Below, piece after piece: positions 1 through 7,079 of a DNA stretch of 64,000 bases. The DNA lies in the NCBI RefSeq assembly GCF_002051585.1, contig NZ_MZGX01000023.1, forward strand, positions 1-64,000, given 5' to 3'. The translations under genes and the position numbers were made by a program. The stretch comes from Ruminiclostridium hungatei (GTDB lineage: Bacteria; Bacillota; Clostridia; Acetivibrionales; DSM-1351). The first letter of the stretch is position 1, and every line of letters begins with the position of its first letter. Under the pieces are notes generated by a model, which searched no databases, was not told the DNA's origin, and worked only from the letters and a program-made list of their open reading frames with translations.

Positions 1-2
1 TT

Positions 3-680
3 GCAGAGAAGACGGTGCTTGAAACCTACATACGGGAAACAACAGAGCTTGTGCATTTGACAATCAACGGCGGGTTAATCAAAACAACCTTTGAACATCC
101 GTTTTATGTTAAAGATGCCGGGTTCGTTAATGCCGGAGAATTGGAAGCTGGCAATGAGGTGCTTGATTCAAGCGGCAACGTCTTATTAGTGGAAAACAGA
201 AAAGTTGAAATTACTGATGAACCAACCAAGGTATATAACTTCCAAGTGGATGATTTCCATACTTATCATGTTGGCGATAATGGTGTATTGGTTCATAATG
301 CGAATTATAATAAGGGAGCGTCTGAGGTCAAGAATGGTGTAAATATTGAGTTAAAGTATAAAGATGGTTGGACAGCAGCACAAAGGGTAGAAGCGGATGC
401 AAAAGTTCAAGCATTAACGGAAGCACCAACTGTAAAAACTGCACCAAATAGAAGTGGGACATCTGCTTCATCAAGATATAAAAAAGCTAATGGACCAGAC
501 TCTGTACCTCAAGGAAAGGATGTTGACCATACAATTGATTTACAGCTAGGCGGTGCAGATGATATATTAAATATGAATCCATTAGATAACAGCGTTAATA
601 GAAGCTTGGGTAAGCAGATTCAGAACAAAATTAAGGATTATCCAGTCGGAACACAATTTGATGAATTTACGATTCGATAA
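3..680 (+). CDS. RHS-type polymorphic toxin, C-terminal part (Hint domain + HNH-like nuclease tip), 5' end outside window
   Basis: The frame is open to the left edge, so this is the tail of a longer gene. The first ~95 residues are the end of a pretoxin Hint (intein-like) domain: HPFYV, then HTYHVGDNGVLVHN ending in the His-Asn that such domains use for autocleavage. The tip begins right after this (NYNKGAS...) and carries DVDHTIDLQLGG followed by Asn-rich NMNPL and NRSLGKQI, a pattern of HNH/endonuclease VII-like nuclease tips of RHS proteins. By family knowledge the tip is cut free and degrades DNA in a competitor cell. The next gene, 20 bp downstream, is the matching immunity gene. The region is AT-richer than the core genes, as usual for exchanged tips. 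Hint call is strong; the nuclease subtype is less certain. Confidence 0.85.
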   Translation, partial: AEKTVLETYIRETTELVHLTINGGLIKTTFEHPFYVKDAGFVNAGELEAGNEVLDSSGNVLLVENRKVEITDEPTKVYNFQVDDFHTYHVGDNGVLVHNANYNKGASEVKNGVNIELKYKDGWTAAQRVEADAKVQALTEAPTVKTAPNRSGTSASSRYKKANGPDSVPQGKDVDHTIDLQLGGADDILNMNPLDNSVNRSLGKQIQNKIKDYPVGTQFDEFTIR

Positions 681-700
681 TCTTAGCGAGGTGAATAAGG

Positions 701-1312
701 ATGTTTGAGAGATTTTGCAAGTTTTTTAGTATTAATGAGGTAAGCAATGTCATAAAGGGAAACAACTCGGTGGAAGTACTAAGCAAACTATTAAATACAT
801 TTGGGGGAAAGTCTTTTAATAAAGGTCTTTATAGATTACATACTCTGAGTGATGTGGAGAAGTGGAATAACAACGTTATACAGGCTTTCCCAGAATTTAA
901 TGGAAGAATAACATGCTTTGGCTATGATTGGCTTGGACGTCAATTTGCTCTTGATAATCAAAGGATAGAGAATGAACAACCTCAAATACTAATGTTCGAA
1001 CCTGGTACAGCAGAAGTTTTAGAAATACCATGTAATATTGTTCAATTTCACGATGAAGAAATTCCAGAGTATCACGATTCATGTTTGGCTTCGGAGTTCT
1101 TTAAGGACTGGACATCAATCAATCCCGATGGGTTGAAAATTAATGAGTGTGTAGGATATAAAGTTATGCTTTTCTTAGGTGGAGAGGATACACTACAAAA
1201 TCTTGAAAAGAGTGACATGGATGTTTATTGGAGCATCTGTAGCCAATTGATTCAAAAGACTAATGGGTTGCCAGAAGGTACTATTGTTAAAGGTATTGGT
1301 TTTTCTGAATAA
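701..1312 (+). CDS. Immunity protein of the Tdi1 / DUF1851 family
   Basis: A 203-aa protein, starting at ATG with GAGGTG a few bases upstream, 20 bp after the toxin stop. The C-terminal half has the signature of the T6SS immunity Tdi1 C-terminal (DUF1851) family: a GYDWLGRQFALD block, LMFEPGTAEVLEIP, FHDEEI, then CVGYKVMLFLGGED and YWSICSQLI...GLPEGT. The N-terminal half resembles the GAD-like domain often found ahead of it. No signal peptide or membrane segment is visible, so it should act in the cytosol, binding and neutralising the toxin tip encoded just upstream. The pairing is inferred from adjacency; the family is recognised from the motifs. Confidence 0.8.
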   Translation: MFERFCKFFSINEVSNVIKGNNSVEVLSKLLNTFGGKSFNKGLYRLHTLSDVEKWNNNVIQAFPEFNGRITCFGYDWLGRQFALDNQRIENEQPQILMFEPGTAEVLEIPCNIVQFHDEEIPEYHDSCLASEFFKDWTSINPDGLKINECVGYKVMLFLGGEDTLQNLEKSDMDVYWSICSQLIQKTNGLPEGTIVKGIGFSE

Positions 1313-1319
1313 TAAATCC

Positions 1320-1345
1320 GGGTAGGTGTAACAGCCTGCCCTTTT
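1320..1345 (+). terminator. Rho-independent terminator after toxin/immunity pair
   Basis: GGGTAGG pairs with CCTGCCC around a short loop and is followed by TTTT. It sits 8 bp after the immunity stop codon and would end the toxin-immunity transcript before the repeat begins. Confidence 0.6.
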
Positions 1346-1368
1346 ATATGCTCAAAAGGATCGGCAAT

Positions 1369-1518
1369 GACCCCTATATTCTCCTTGATAAATTTGGCAA
1401 TCGGATAAATTATGACCCCGATTGCAACCCCATTGCTGTCAATGCGACCCCTATTGAGACAGCCTTCCAGCCCGTATTGCGGGCTGATGTAATCCGAGCC
1501 GGGGAAGTATTTGACCCC
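1369..1518 (+). repeat. Array of GACCCC motifs leading into repeat copy 1
   Basis: GACCCC occurs at 1369, 1414, 1446 and 1513, with the variant AACCCC at 1426. The spacing is irregular (12 to 67 bp). The corresponding stretch before repeat copy 2 instead carries GACCACC or GACTACC at 6221, 6266, 6298 and 6364. No gene is visible here: an open frame at 1348-1713 exists, but its low-complexity translation has no start signal and runs into the non-coding repeat. The motifs could be protein-binding sites or loop sequences of an RNA; neither is shown. Confidence 0.45.
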
Positions 1519-2134
1519 GGCTCTTTAACCAGCATCAAAATAAACCGGTGGGTTCAGCACAATTTGTTCGGAAAAGTATCGAAACAAACAGTCGCCAAAT
1601 TGCCCTCAAATTCCTTCTCAATCTGTACATGGGTATTCGTATCCCGGAGCCGCTTGAAAATCGGAAACAGGGGTAACACGTCGCCACACGGGGGCAAGGA
1701 ATTTGATGACTGAAAGTATGCTGTACGGATTAATTCCTTCAGCCCGGTTTCTACTTAATCCATGAGGCATAGCACATCCCCCATGGTTCATGGTGAACCA
1801 TATCTTGACCGGCATTTTCGCCCATGCTAAAATGGAGGCAGCCGGGGTTTTAAGGGGGAATTTCCCTCAGAACTTTCAATAAGGAATATTATGAAATAGC
1901 ATATGCGAACAGAGAAGATTAAACGATTATTTTTTCTTCTCTGTTTTTTGTTCTTTTTTCTGTTCAAAAGTCCTCAGAATCTACTTGCAATCCTTCCGTA
2001 CCAGAGTTAATATCACACACAACAATTGAATCAAGGCTCGTGATGCCAGGCACTGAAAAGCAGTGCAAATCACGTAATTTGTCACATGGAAAGTGGATAG
2101 GTTTACGCTCCCTTGCGGGGATTAAGATCAAGGG
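1469..2134 (+). repeat. 0.65-kb structured non-coding repeat, copy 1
   Basis: This 666-bp stretch matches 6320-6971 almost base for base over its length. Shared hairpins are AGCCCG/CGGGCT at 1469-1485, GAGCCGGGG/CCCCGGCTC at 1496-1523, ATGGTTCA/TGAACCAT at 1783-1801, CATTTT/AAAATG near 1815-1836, a terminator at 1908-1950, and GCACTG/CAGTGC at 2050-2066. The 1496-1523 stem is different bases but still paired in copy 2. Similarity stops at 2134 (ATCAAGGG), exactly where the IS110 element begins. A reverse-strand open frame (1618-1815) is conserved in part, but differences between copies do not favour third codon positions and one copy has an indel, so I do not call a gene. Confidence 0.85.
1908..1950 (+). 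terminator. Terminator inside repeat copy 1
   Basis: AACAGAGAAGA pairs perfectly with TCTTCTCTGTT and is followed by a T run. Copy 2 keeps the stem while the loop sequence has changed. It points to a plus-strand transcript ending inside the repeat. Confidence 0.7.
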
Positions 2135-3585
2135 ACACATCTTTTCAAGAAATGTCCCTAACCAAATCTAACGCTCATAAAGTGCGGCTGCCGGCAGGTT
2201 TTATGGAGACAAAGCAAAGAAACGGAGGAGATAGTATTTATCAAAAACGTAAGATGGCTTTTATAGGCATTGATATGCATAAGGATACCCATACGGCAGT
2301 GGTTATGGACTGCTGGACTAACAAATTAGGCGAGATCACCTTCGCCAACAGGCCGTCAGCCTATGACAAATTCATGGTCGATGTGAAATCGCTATATGGA
2401 GACTTGCAGCCCATATTCGGCTTGGAGGATACCAGGGGCTTTGGACGGAATTTTGCCTCCTACCTTTTGGGGCATAAATACACCGTCAAGCATGTAAATC
2501 CTGCCTACACTGACGCAATGCGTTCAAGTGCACCCATGTCCAGGAAGGATGATTCCTACGATGCTTTCTGTGTGGCAAGGATACTGAGGGATATGCTGGA
2601 CACCCTGCCGGATGAACAGCATGACGATTTATCCTGGACGATCCGGCAACTTGTCAAACGCAGGGATTCCCTTGTCAAAGGCATTATTGTTGCCAAAAAC
2701 CAGCTGAATGCCCAGCTTACCTATGTTTACCCAAGCTACAAGCAATATTTCTGTGATGTGGACACCAAAACAGCCATGTATTTCTGGGAGAAGTACCCCC
2801 ATCCCAAGCATCTGAAAGGTGTACAGCCGGAAGAGTTACTGGAGGAATTACGGCAGGTGCATAGGGGTATGACGGTAAAGAAGGTGCAGGAGATAATATC
2901 ACTTTCAGAAAGAAACAGCCCGGAGGAGAAGGACTATCAGGATGAGCGTGACCTAGTTATCAAGAGCCTTGTGCGTGAATTGAAGTTCAGAAAGCAGGAG
3001 AATGAGGATATAGACAGGGAATTGGAAAGGCTGATTCAGCTTACAGGGTACAAGCTTCATACCATGCCGGGCATCAACCTTATCACAGCGGCAGGCATTA
3101 TCTCTGAGATTGGCAATATTGAAAGGTTTCCGAACTCTGACAAGCTGGCTCGGTTCAGCGGTGTAGCTCCGGTCAATTTCAGCTCTGCCGGAAAGGGCAA
3201 AGACCAGCGAAGCAGACAGGGCAACAGGGTTTTGAATGCAATATTCCACTTTCTCGCCATCCAATTGGTGCAGGTAAATCCGAACGGTAAGGCAAGGCAC
3301 CCGGTATTCAGAGAGTATTTTGAAAGCAAGCTCAAGGAAGGCAAAACAAAGCCGCAAGCCCTTGTCTGCATAACCAGAAGGGCTGTAAGGATTATTTACG
3401 GCATGATGCGGACAAAGACCGAATACAAGCCGTTTGAAAAGTTGGTAGATTGATGTTGTCTGGAACTGTCAATATGGTAAAATAGAATTGTAAAAAATGT
3501 AAATAAGCTTCTTTAAGGAGGCTTCATATAGAGCGAGTTTTTTAGGGGTAAGGAAAGCTGCAGGAAAACAGCATAGTATAGAGCT
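2135..3585 (+). mobile_element. IS110-family insertion sequence
   Basis: The element is delimited by comparison. Its left end is where copy 1 stops matching copy 2 (after 2134). Its right end lies where the reading frame of the orphan toxin tip resumes (about 3575-3585). That gives about 1.45 kb around one transposase gene, with roughly 119 bp of left and 130 bp of right non-coding end. The left end has a GGGACA/TGTCCC hairpin (2132-2158) and the palindrome CTGCCGGCAG. The right end has an AAGCTTCT/GGAGGCTT stem and the palindrome TATAGA-GCT-TCTATA (3576-3590). IS110 elements have no long terminal inverted repeats and encode a bridge RNA in one non-coding end; which end does so here is not resolved. 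Ends are approximate. Confidence 0.7.
2254..3453 (+). CDS. IS110-family transposase (DEDD recombinase)
   Basis: A protein of about 399 aa, the family's usual length. The N-terminal RuvC-like DEDD domain starts FIGIDMHKDTHTAVVMD (first Asp), then GLEDTRGFGR, HVNPAYTDAMR and RKDDSYDAF. The C-terminal transposase_20 part has LHTMPGINLITAAGIISEIG, then FSGVAPVNFSSAGK, with the serine region used in strand transfer. The frame extends upstream to 2113, but that part runs through the repeat and the element's left end. A GGAGGA lies 25 bp before ATG 2254 and only 6 bp before an in-frame ATT at 2236, so the true start may be non-canonical. The gene appears intact. Bridge-RNA-guided transposition is family knowledge. 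Confidence 0.9.
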   Translation: MAFIGIDMHKDTHTAVVMDCWTNKLGEITFANRPSAYDKFMVDVKSLYGDLQPIFGLEDTRGFGRNFASYLLGHKYTVKHVNPAYTDAMRSSAPMSRKDDSYDAFCVARILRDMLDTLPDEQHDDLSWTIRQLVKRRDSLVKGIIVAKNQLNAQLTYVYPSYKQYFCDVDTKTAMYFWEKYPHPKHLKGVQPEELLEELRQVHRGMTVKKVQEIISLSERNSPEEKDYQDERDLVIKSLVRELKFRKQENEDIDRELERLIQLTGYKLHTMPGINLITAAGIISEIGNIERFPNSDKLARFSGVAPVNFSSAGKGKDQRSRQGNRVLNAIFHFLAIQLVQVNPNGKARHPVFREYFESKLKEGKTKPQALVCITRRAVRIIYGMMRTKTEYKPFEKLVD

Positions 3586-3902
3586 TCTATAATACGGGAG
3601 CGTCTAAGATTAATTTAGATTTAAAGCCTAATGTTTCTAATGAAAAACTAAAAAATATTATTAACGACTTGTATAAAGGACAAGGTGGTTCTAACACTAT
3701 TGGGAATGGAACCACAATGGATGCAGTTAGGAATGAGCTCAAAACTGGGCTACCAACAAATGGGAAATTCCATACGCAAAAGCTTAACGACTATTCAAAT
3801 GCCTTACAAAGAAGGTTGAGGGCTGGAGATTTAAATGATTATGATAAGTCAGTTGTTAATTCCTTAATAGAGGACATTAATAAAGCGCTAAGTGGTAAAT
3901 AG
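3582..3902 (+). pseudogene. Orphan RHS toxin tip, lacking its Hint/RHS body
   Basis: The frame opens after a TAG at 3579 and reads SFYNTGASKINLDL..., echoing the tip start of the main toxin (NYNKGAS). It then reads NEKLKNIINDLYKGQGG, TIGNGTTMDAVRNELKTG, FHTQKLNDYSNALQRRLRAG and SLIEDINKAL, ending in a stop just before its immunity gene. This pattern recurs as the extreme C-terminal domain of many RHS-like toxins, possibly a predicted RNase tip; the exact family is not certain. There is no ATG, no RBS and no Hint domain, so it cannot be made as a toxin here. It fits a displaced, silent tip available for recombination into the RHS gene, cut off at its left by the IS110 element. Confidence 0.7.
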
Positions 3903-3913
3903 GAGGCGTATTC

Positions 3914-4273
3914 ATGTACAAATACAAAGAAGCTATAAATATTCTAATCAACAATTTTTCGGAACTAAGAAAAGTTTATGAAGAAAATATCGATGATTAC
4001 GAAGATCTTCCATATGTATTTTATGAATCTGTATTTGTGAAATTCATTTTGGACAAAGCTAATTGTTATGACGAGGAAAAACTAAAAACTATCTTCATTT
4101 TTGTTGAAGATATGTTTACTAATGGCGATGAAGAAACAAAAAATTTAATCGGAGTTGCCATAATTGAAAGTTTGTATTATGAAGAAGATTCAAAGACTAA
4201 AGAAATATTACTAAAGTATTTTGGCAAGTTAACGAAAAAAAGTTTTGAAGACTGTTCCCCAAAACAGATGTAG
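3914..4273 (+). CDS. Putative immunity protein for the orphan tip (DUF7674-like)
   Basis: A 119-aa acidic, all-alpha-looking protein with a good AGGAGG Shine-Dalgarno 7 bp before ATG, 11 bp after the orphan tip. Motifs are LPYVFYESVFVKFILDKA, EDMFTNGDEETKNLIGVA and IESLYYEEDSKT, which resemble small polymorphic-toxin immunity proteins of the DUF7674 kind (moderate confidence in the family name). It has no signal peptide. It stops 24 bp before the IS3 element, so its last residues may have been altered by rearrangement. It could still protect against a sibling carrying the same tip. Confidence 0.65.
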   Translation: MYKYKEAINILINNFSELRKVYEENIDDYEDLPYVFYESVFVKFILDKANCYDEEKLKTIFIFVEDMFTNGDEETKNLIGVAIIESLYYEEDSKTKEILLKYFGKLTKKSFEDCSPKQM

Positions 4274-4333
4274 GTTTCAAGGTCACACAGTTTGAACTGC
4301 CCCCTGTCAAGCAGACAGGTAAAAAATAAAAAA

Positions 4334-5134
4334 TCATGCTACTAAGGTCTGGTTTCGATATTCCATCGGGGCCAGACCTCTTAAATTCTTCTGTAATCTT
4401 CTCATATTATAAAAATCAATATACTTTTCAATTGCTTGTTTTAATTCCTCATAGGTATGAAACTTGTGTAAATAGTACATCTCAGATTTGATGATACCCC
4501 AAAAGCCTTCCATTGGTCCATTATCAATGCATCTGCCGACACGGGACATACTTTGGGTAGCATTGATAATGTCAAGTCTTTTTTTGAACTGTCTATTAGT
4601 ATATTGAAACCCCCTATCACTATGGAAAAGCGGTTTTGCATAAGGATTGGCGGCTACAGCTAAATCAAAGGTGTCAAAAACAAGCTGGTTATTATTGGAA
4701 CGCCCAAGTACATAAGAAACGATACTTTTGTCGCATAAATCTAATATCGCACTCAAATAAGCTTTTTGCCCATTTGTTAGTTTGAATTCCGTAACATCAG
4801 TCACCCATTTCTGATTTGGTTTATCTGTCTGAAATTCTCTGTTTAATACATTTTCAGCAGTTATCTGCAGTGTACTGGGCATATAATTCTTTTTCTTCTT
4901 GCGAATTACAGACTTCATGTTTACCGATTTCATCAGCCGATAAATGCGCTTATGGTTATACTGTTTATTGAGACTCCGGTTGATATTCATAGTCATACGT
5001 CTATAGCCGTAAATACCCTTTACTTCTGTATATAATTGAATCATCGCCGTAAGAACCACCGTGTTTTCATGGTCTGCTTCACTTTCCAATCTGTTATTCC
5101 ATTTGTAGTAGGAAGAACGTCTAATACCAGCCAT
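4334..5134 (-). CDS. IS3 transposase OrfB (DDE integrase)
   Basis: This is the catalytic half of the transposase. The first in-frame ATG gives 266 aa starting MAGIRRSSYYKWNNR. The same frame continues upstream to about 5250 (...FRKRACRENKYITIRELHEAKRYSI), so the true product is an OrfAB fusion made by -1 frameshifting. Integrase-core motifs are VTDVTEF (first Asp), FHSDRGFQYTN (second Asp) and the DNGPMEGFWGIIKSE block (Glu), in the expected DDE order, followed by YNMRRLQKNLRGLAPMEYR typical of the IS150 group. No premature stop is seen. Confidence 0.92.
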   Translation of the reverse strand: MAGIRRSSYYKWNNRLESEADHENTVVLTAMIQLYTEVKGIYGYRRMTMNINRSLNKQYNHKRIYRLMKSVNMKSVIRKKKKNYMPSTLQITAENVLNREFQTDKPNQKWVTDVTEFKLTNGQKAYLSAILDLCDKSIVSYVLGRSNNNQLVFDTFDLAVAANPYAKPLFHSDRGFQYTNRQFKKRLDIINATQSMSRVGRCIDNGPMEGFWGIIKSEMYYLHKFHTYEELKQAIEKYIDFYNMRRLQKNLRGLAPMEYRNQTLVA

Positions 5135-5187
5135 ATTACACAGCTCAGTAATAGAGTATCTTTTCGCTTCGTGAAGTTCTCTTATGG

Positions 5188-5901
5188 TTATATATTTGTT
5201 TTCACGACATGCCCTTTTCCTGAACGCCTCCTTTCCACCTCGTCCAATTTTTTTAAATAGTCATTCTCCATCTTCAATTTACTGTTTTCTGCTTCAAGAA
5301 GTTTTAAATGTGCAGCAAGTTTTTCGCTTTCATTCATTTCTTCCAAACTCTTATGTTTGCCACGGCGGTCTGATAGTGCCTCAGAACCATGTTCTTCATA
5401 TTTTTTCACCCAGGTATAAACCTGTTGATAGGAAACCTGAAATTTATCTGCTGTTTTCTGATAATTATTGCCATCAGCAATACAGAAAGCTACAATCTCA
5501 ACTCTTTCTTCAAATGTTGTCTTTCTTCCCTTGGTCATGCTCTTATCTCCTTTAAAATCATGAGATTTAAATGTTTCATGACCATTATACTTCTTAATCC
5601 ATTGCTGCAAAATACTATGAGATGAAATTTCGTATTGTCTACAGATTTCATCTTGAGATTTCTTTCCCGCAAGATACTCTCTAACAGCCTGCTGCTTAAT
5701 TGTTGCAGGATAATATTTATTCTTTCCTACCGTTGTTAATCCTTCAACTCCAAACATCTGGTATTTTTGAAGCCATTTGTAGAAAGAATGCCTATCAACT
5801 CCCATATCTCGGCATATTTGAGATATGCATCTTTTCTCTGATAGGTATTCTTGAACTGCATCTTGTTTTTCCAATGCTGAAATTTTTCCTTTTCGTCCCA
5901 T
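5188..5901 (-). CDS. IS3 OrfA, DNA-binding half with two helix-turn-helix units
   Basis: A 237-aa protein from the MGRKGKISALEKQ start (an alternative ATG lies 24 bp upstream). Three HTH-like stretches can be read: ISQICRDMGVDRHSFYKWLQ, SQDEICRQYEISSHSILQQW and YQKTADKFQVSYQQVYTWVK. A leucine-rich coiled coil (LLEAENSKLKMENDYLKKL) near the end is the usual OrfA dimerisation zipper. It ends just after a 7-A slippery run that lets ribosomes enter OrfB. By family knowledge it binds the terminal repeats and, alone, represses transposition. Confidence 0.9.
   Translation of the reverse strand: MGRKGKISALEKQDAVQEYLSEKRCISQICRDMGVDRHSFYKWLQKYQMFGVEGLTTVGKNKYYPATIKQQAVREYLAGKKSQDEICRQYEISSHSILQQWIKKYNGHETFKSHDFKGDKSMTKGRKTTFEERVEIVAFCIADGNNYQKTADKFQVSYQQVYTWVKKYEEHGSEALSDRRGKHKSLEEMNESEKLAAHLKLLEAENSKLKMENDYLKKLDEVERRRSGKGHVVKTNI
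5248..5254 (-). other. Programmed -1 frameshift site (A7) between orfA and orfB
   Basis: On the coding strand TTTAAAAAAATTGG lies where the OrfA frame (LKKLDEV) can slip to the OrfB frame (KKIGRGGKEAFRKRACREN). The upstream OrfB frame has no start codon and is open from this point, which is the standard IS3 arrangement for making OrfAB. Confidence 0.75.
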
Positions 5902-5967
5902 TAAAAAATATGCTCCCTTCTTCATAAACAGTTTTTATTATTTCAACTGTCTACTACAAAGGGAGCA

Positions 5968-6319
5968 TACCAGTTTCGGCTGATGTGGCCTTTCCTCTTG
6001 CTCTTCGAGCAGACATAAAGCTAATAAAGTGAACGTTCTAGGATATACTTTCAAAACGCTTTATAGCATATTTTTGTCTTTATACTATACAACATGCAAA
6101 AACAGCTTATATCAAAGATGTTGCGATTTTCAACTAATAAGCAAGTGAAAAGAGCGCATTGTTGCAAAAGGCAACAGATGGCTGTCAGCATCTTTAAGAG
6201 GCTTTAACAGCCACCTTAAAGACCACCTTTGAAACGCCAGAAAATGGGCGCTTACAACCTATCTCGACCACCTAGCCGACACACTATGGCTTATTCCGAC
6301 TACCCATGCCAAATGCCGC
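5968..6319. other. Non-coding stretch before repeat copy 2 with GACCACC motifs
   Basis: No credible gene on either strand. It contains GACCACC at 6221 and 6266, GACTACCC at 6298, and a possible GGCTGT/ACAGCC stem near 6179-6212. Its left part (5968-6100) shows nothing recognisable. It occupies the position that the GACCCC array holds before copy 1, but the sequences do not otherwise align. Confidence 0.4.
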
Positions 6320-6971
6320 AGCCCGCATTGCGGGCTGATGTGAGCCGAGAGGGGGCGCTCTGCGACCACCCCTCTTTAACCAGCATCATTTTCGACCCAT
6401 AGGTTCAGCACAATTTGTTCGGGAAAGTATCGGAACGAACAGTCGTCAAATTGCCCTCAAATTCCTTCTCAATCTATGCATGGGTATTCGTACTCCAAAG
6501 TCGCTTGAAAATCGGAAACAGGGGTAACACGTCGCCACACAGGGGCAAGGGATTTGATGATTGAAAACATGCTGTACGGATTAATTTCTCCAGCCCGGTT
6601 TTTACTCAGTTCATGAGATATAGCGCCCCCCATGGTTCATGGTGAACCATATCTTGACCGATATTTTTACTCATGCTAAAATGGGGGCAGACGGGGGTTT
6701 AAGGGGGAAAATTCCCTTTACTCTCATAAGGCATATCTTAAAACAGCATACCAAGCAGAGAAGGTATAATATTTTTTCTTCTCTGTTTTTTTCTATTCAA
6801 AACTCCCTAGAATCTACTTGCAATCCTTCCGTACCAGAGTTAACATCACACACAACGTAAGAATGAGCCACGGCTCGTGATGCCAAGCACTGAGAAACAG
6901 TGCAAATCATGTAATTTGTCACACTATGAATGGATAGGTTGACGTTCCCTTGCGAGGATGAAGGTCAAGGG
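6320..6971 (+). repeat. 0.65-kb structured non-coding repeat, copy 2
   Basis: A 652-bp counterpart of 1469-2134. Hairpins keep their positions: AGCCCG/CGGGCT at 6320-6336, AGAGGGG/CCCCTCT at 6348-6375 (different bases from copy 1, still paired), ATGGTTCA/TGAACCAT at 6632-6650, a terminator at 6756-6790 and GCACTG/CAGTGC at 6887-6903. Unlike copy 1 it is not followed by a transposase. The sequence runs on into a second terminator at 6969, so this copy looks like the uninterrupted form. Confidence 0.85.
6756..6790 (+). terminator. Terminator inside repeat copy 2
   Basis: CAGAGAAG pairs with CTTCTCTG and is followed by seven T. It is the positional equivalent of the terminator at 1908, with a conserved stem and a changed loop. 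Confidence 0.7.
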
Positions 6972-7013
6972 GCTGTCGCACTAAAAATAAAAATTATTGC
7001 ACGGCCCCTTTTT
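6969..7013 (+). terminator. Terminator at the end of repeat copy 2
   Basis: GGGGCTGT pairs with ACGGCCCC around an AT-rich loop and is followed by TTTTTA on the plus strand. Read from the other strand there is no T run, so it does not serve the icd gene; it would end plus-strand transcription through the repeat. Confidence 0.6.
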
Positions 7014-7079
7014 ATATAAAAGCTCGATAATTGTTTTTAATTGATGACTGGTGCCTTCAGCCTGCTGGCATGAACAACC

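Larger units (their letters stand above)
4298..5967 (-). mobile_element. Complete IS3-family element (IS150 group)
   Basis: Imperfect terminal inverted repeats of about 27 bp bound the element. The left end reads TGCCCCCTGTCAAGCAGACA; the right end, read from the other strand, is TGCTCCCTTTGTAGTAGACA. Inside are orfA and orfB in overlapping frames linked by a slippery run. Length is about 1.67 kb, in the IS150-group range. I see no convincing 3-5 bp target duplication (AAC at left, TAC at right). Everything needed for transposition looks intact. Confidence 0.85.

Noticed and set aside
1348-1713. 121-codon open frame across the start of repeat copy 1
   Set aside because: No RBS, low-complexity translation, the homologous stretch in copy 2 does not keep the frame, and the sequence is dominated by RNA-like hairpins.
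1618-1815. Reverse-strand open frame in the repeat, partly conserved in copy 2 (NPYS...SVIKFLAPVWRRVTPVSDFQ)
   Set aside because: Differences between copies fall at all codon positions, a 1-bp indel breaks the frame upstream, and there is no RBS. Kept as an unlikely alternative to the RNA idea.
2236-2254. Non-canonical ATT start for the IS110 transposase
   Set aside because: The RBS spacing is optimal, but ATT starts are very rare; ATG 2254 at the conserved family start is kept as the annotated start.
4290-5975. Target-site duplication of the IS3 element
   Set aside because: The 3-5 bp flanks (AAC and TAC) do not match; the element may have suffered flank rearrangement, so none is claimed.
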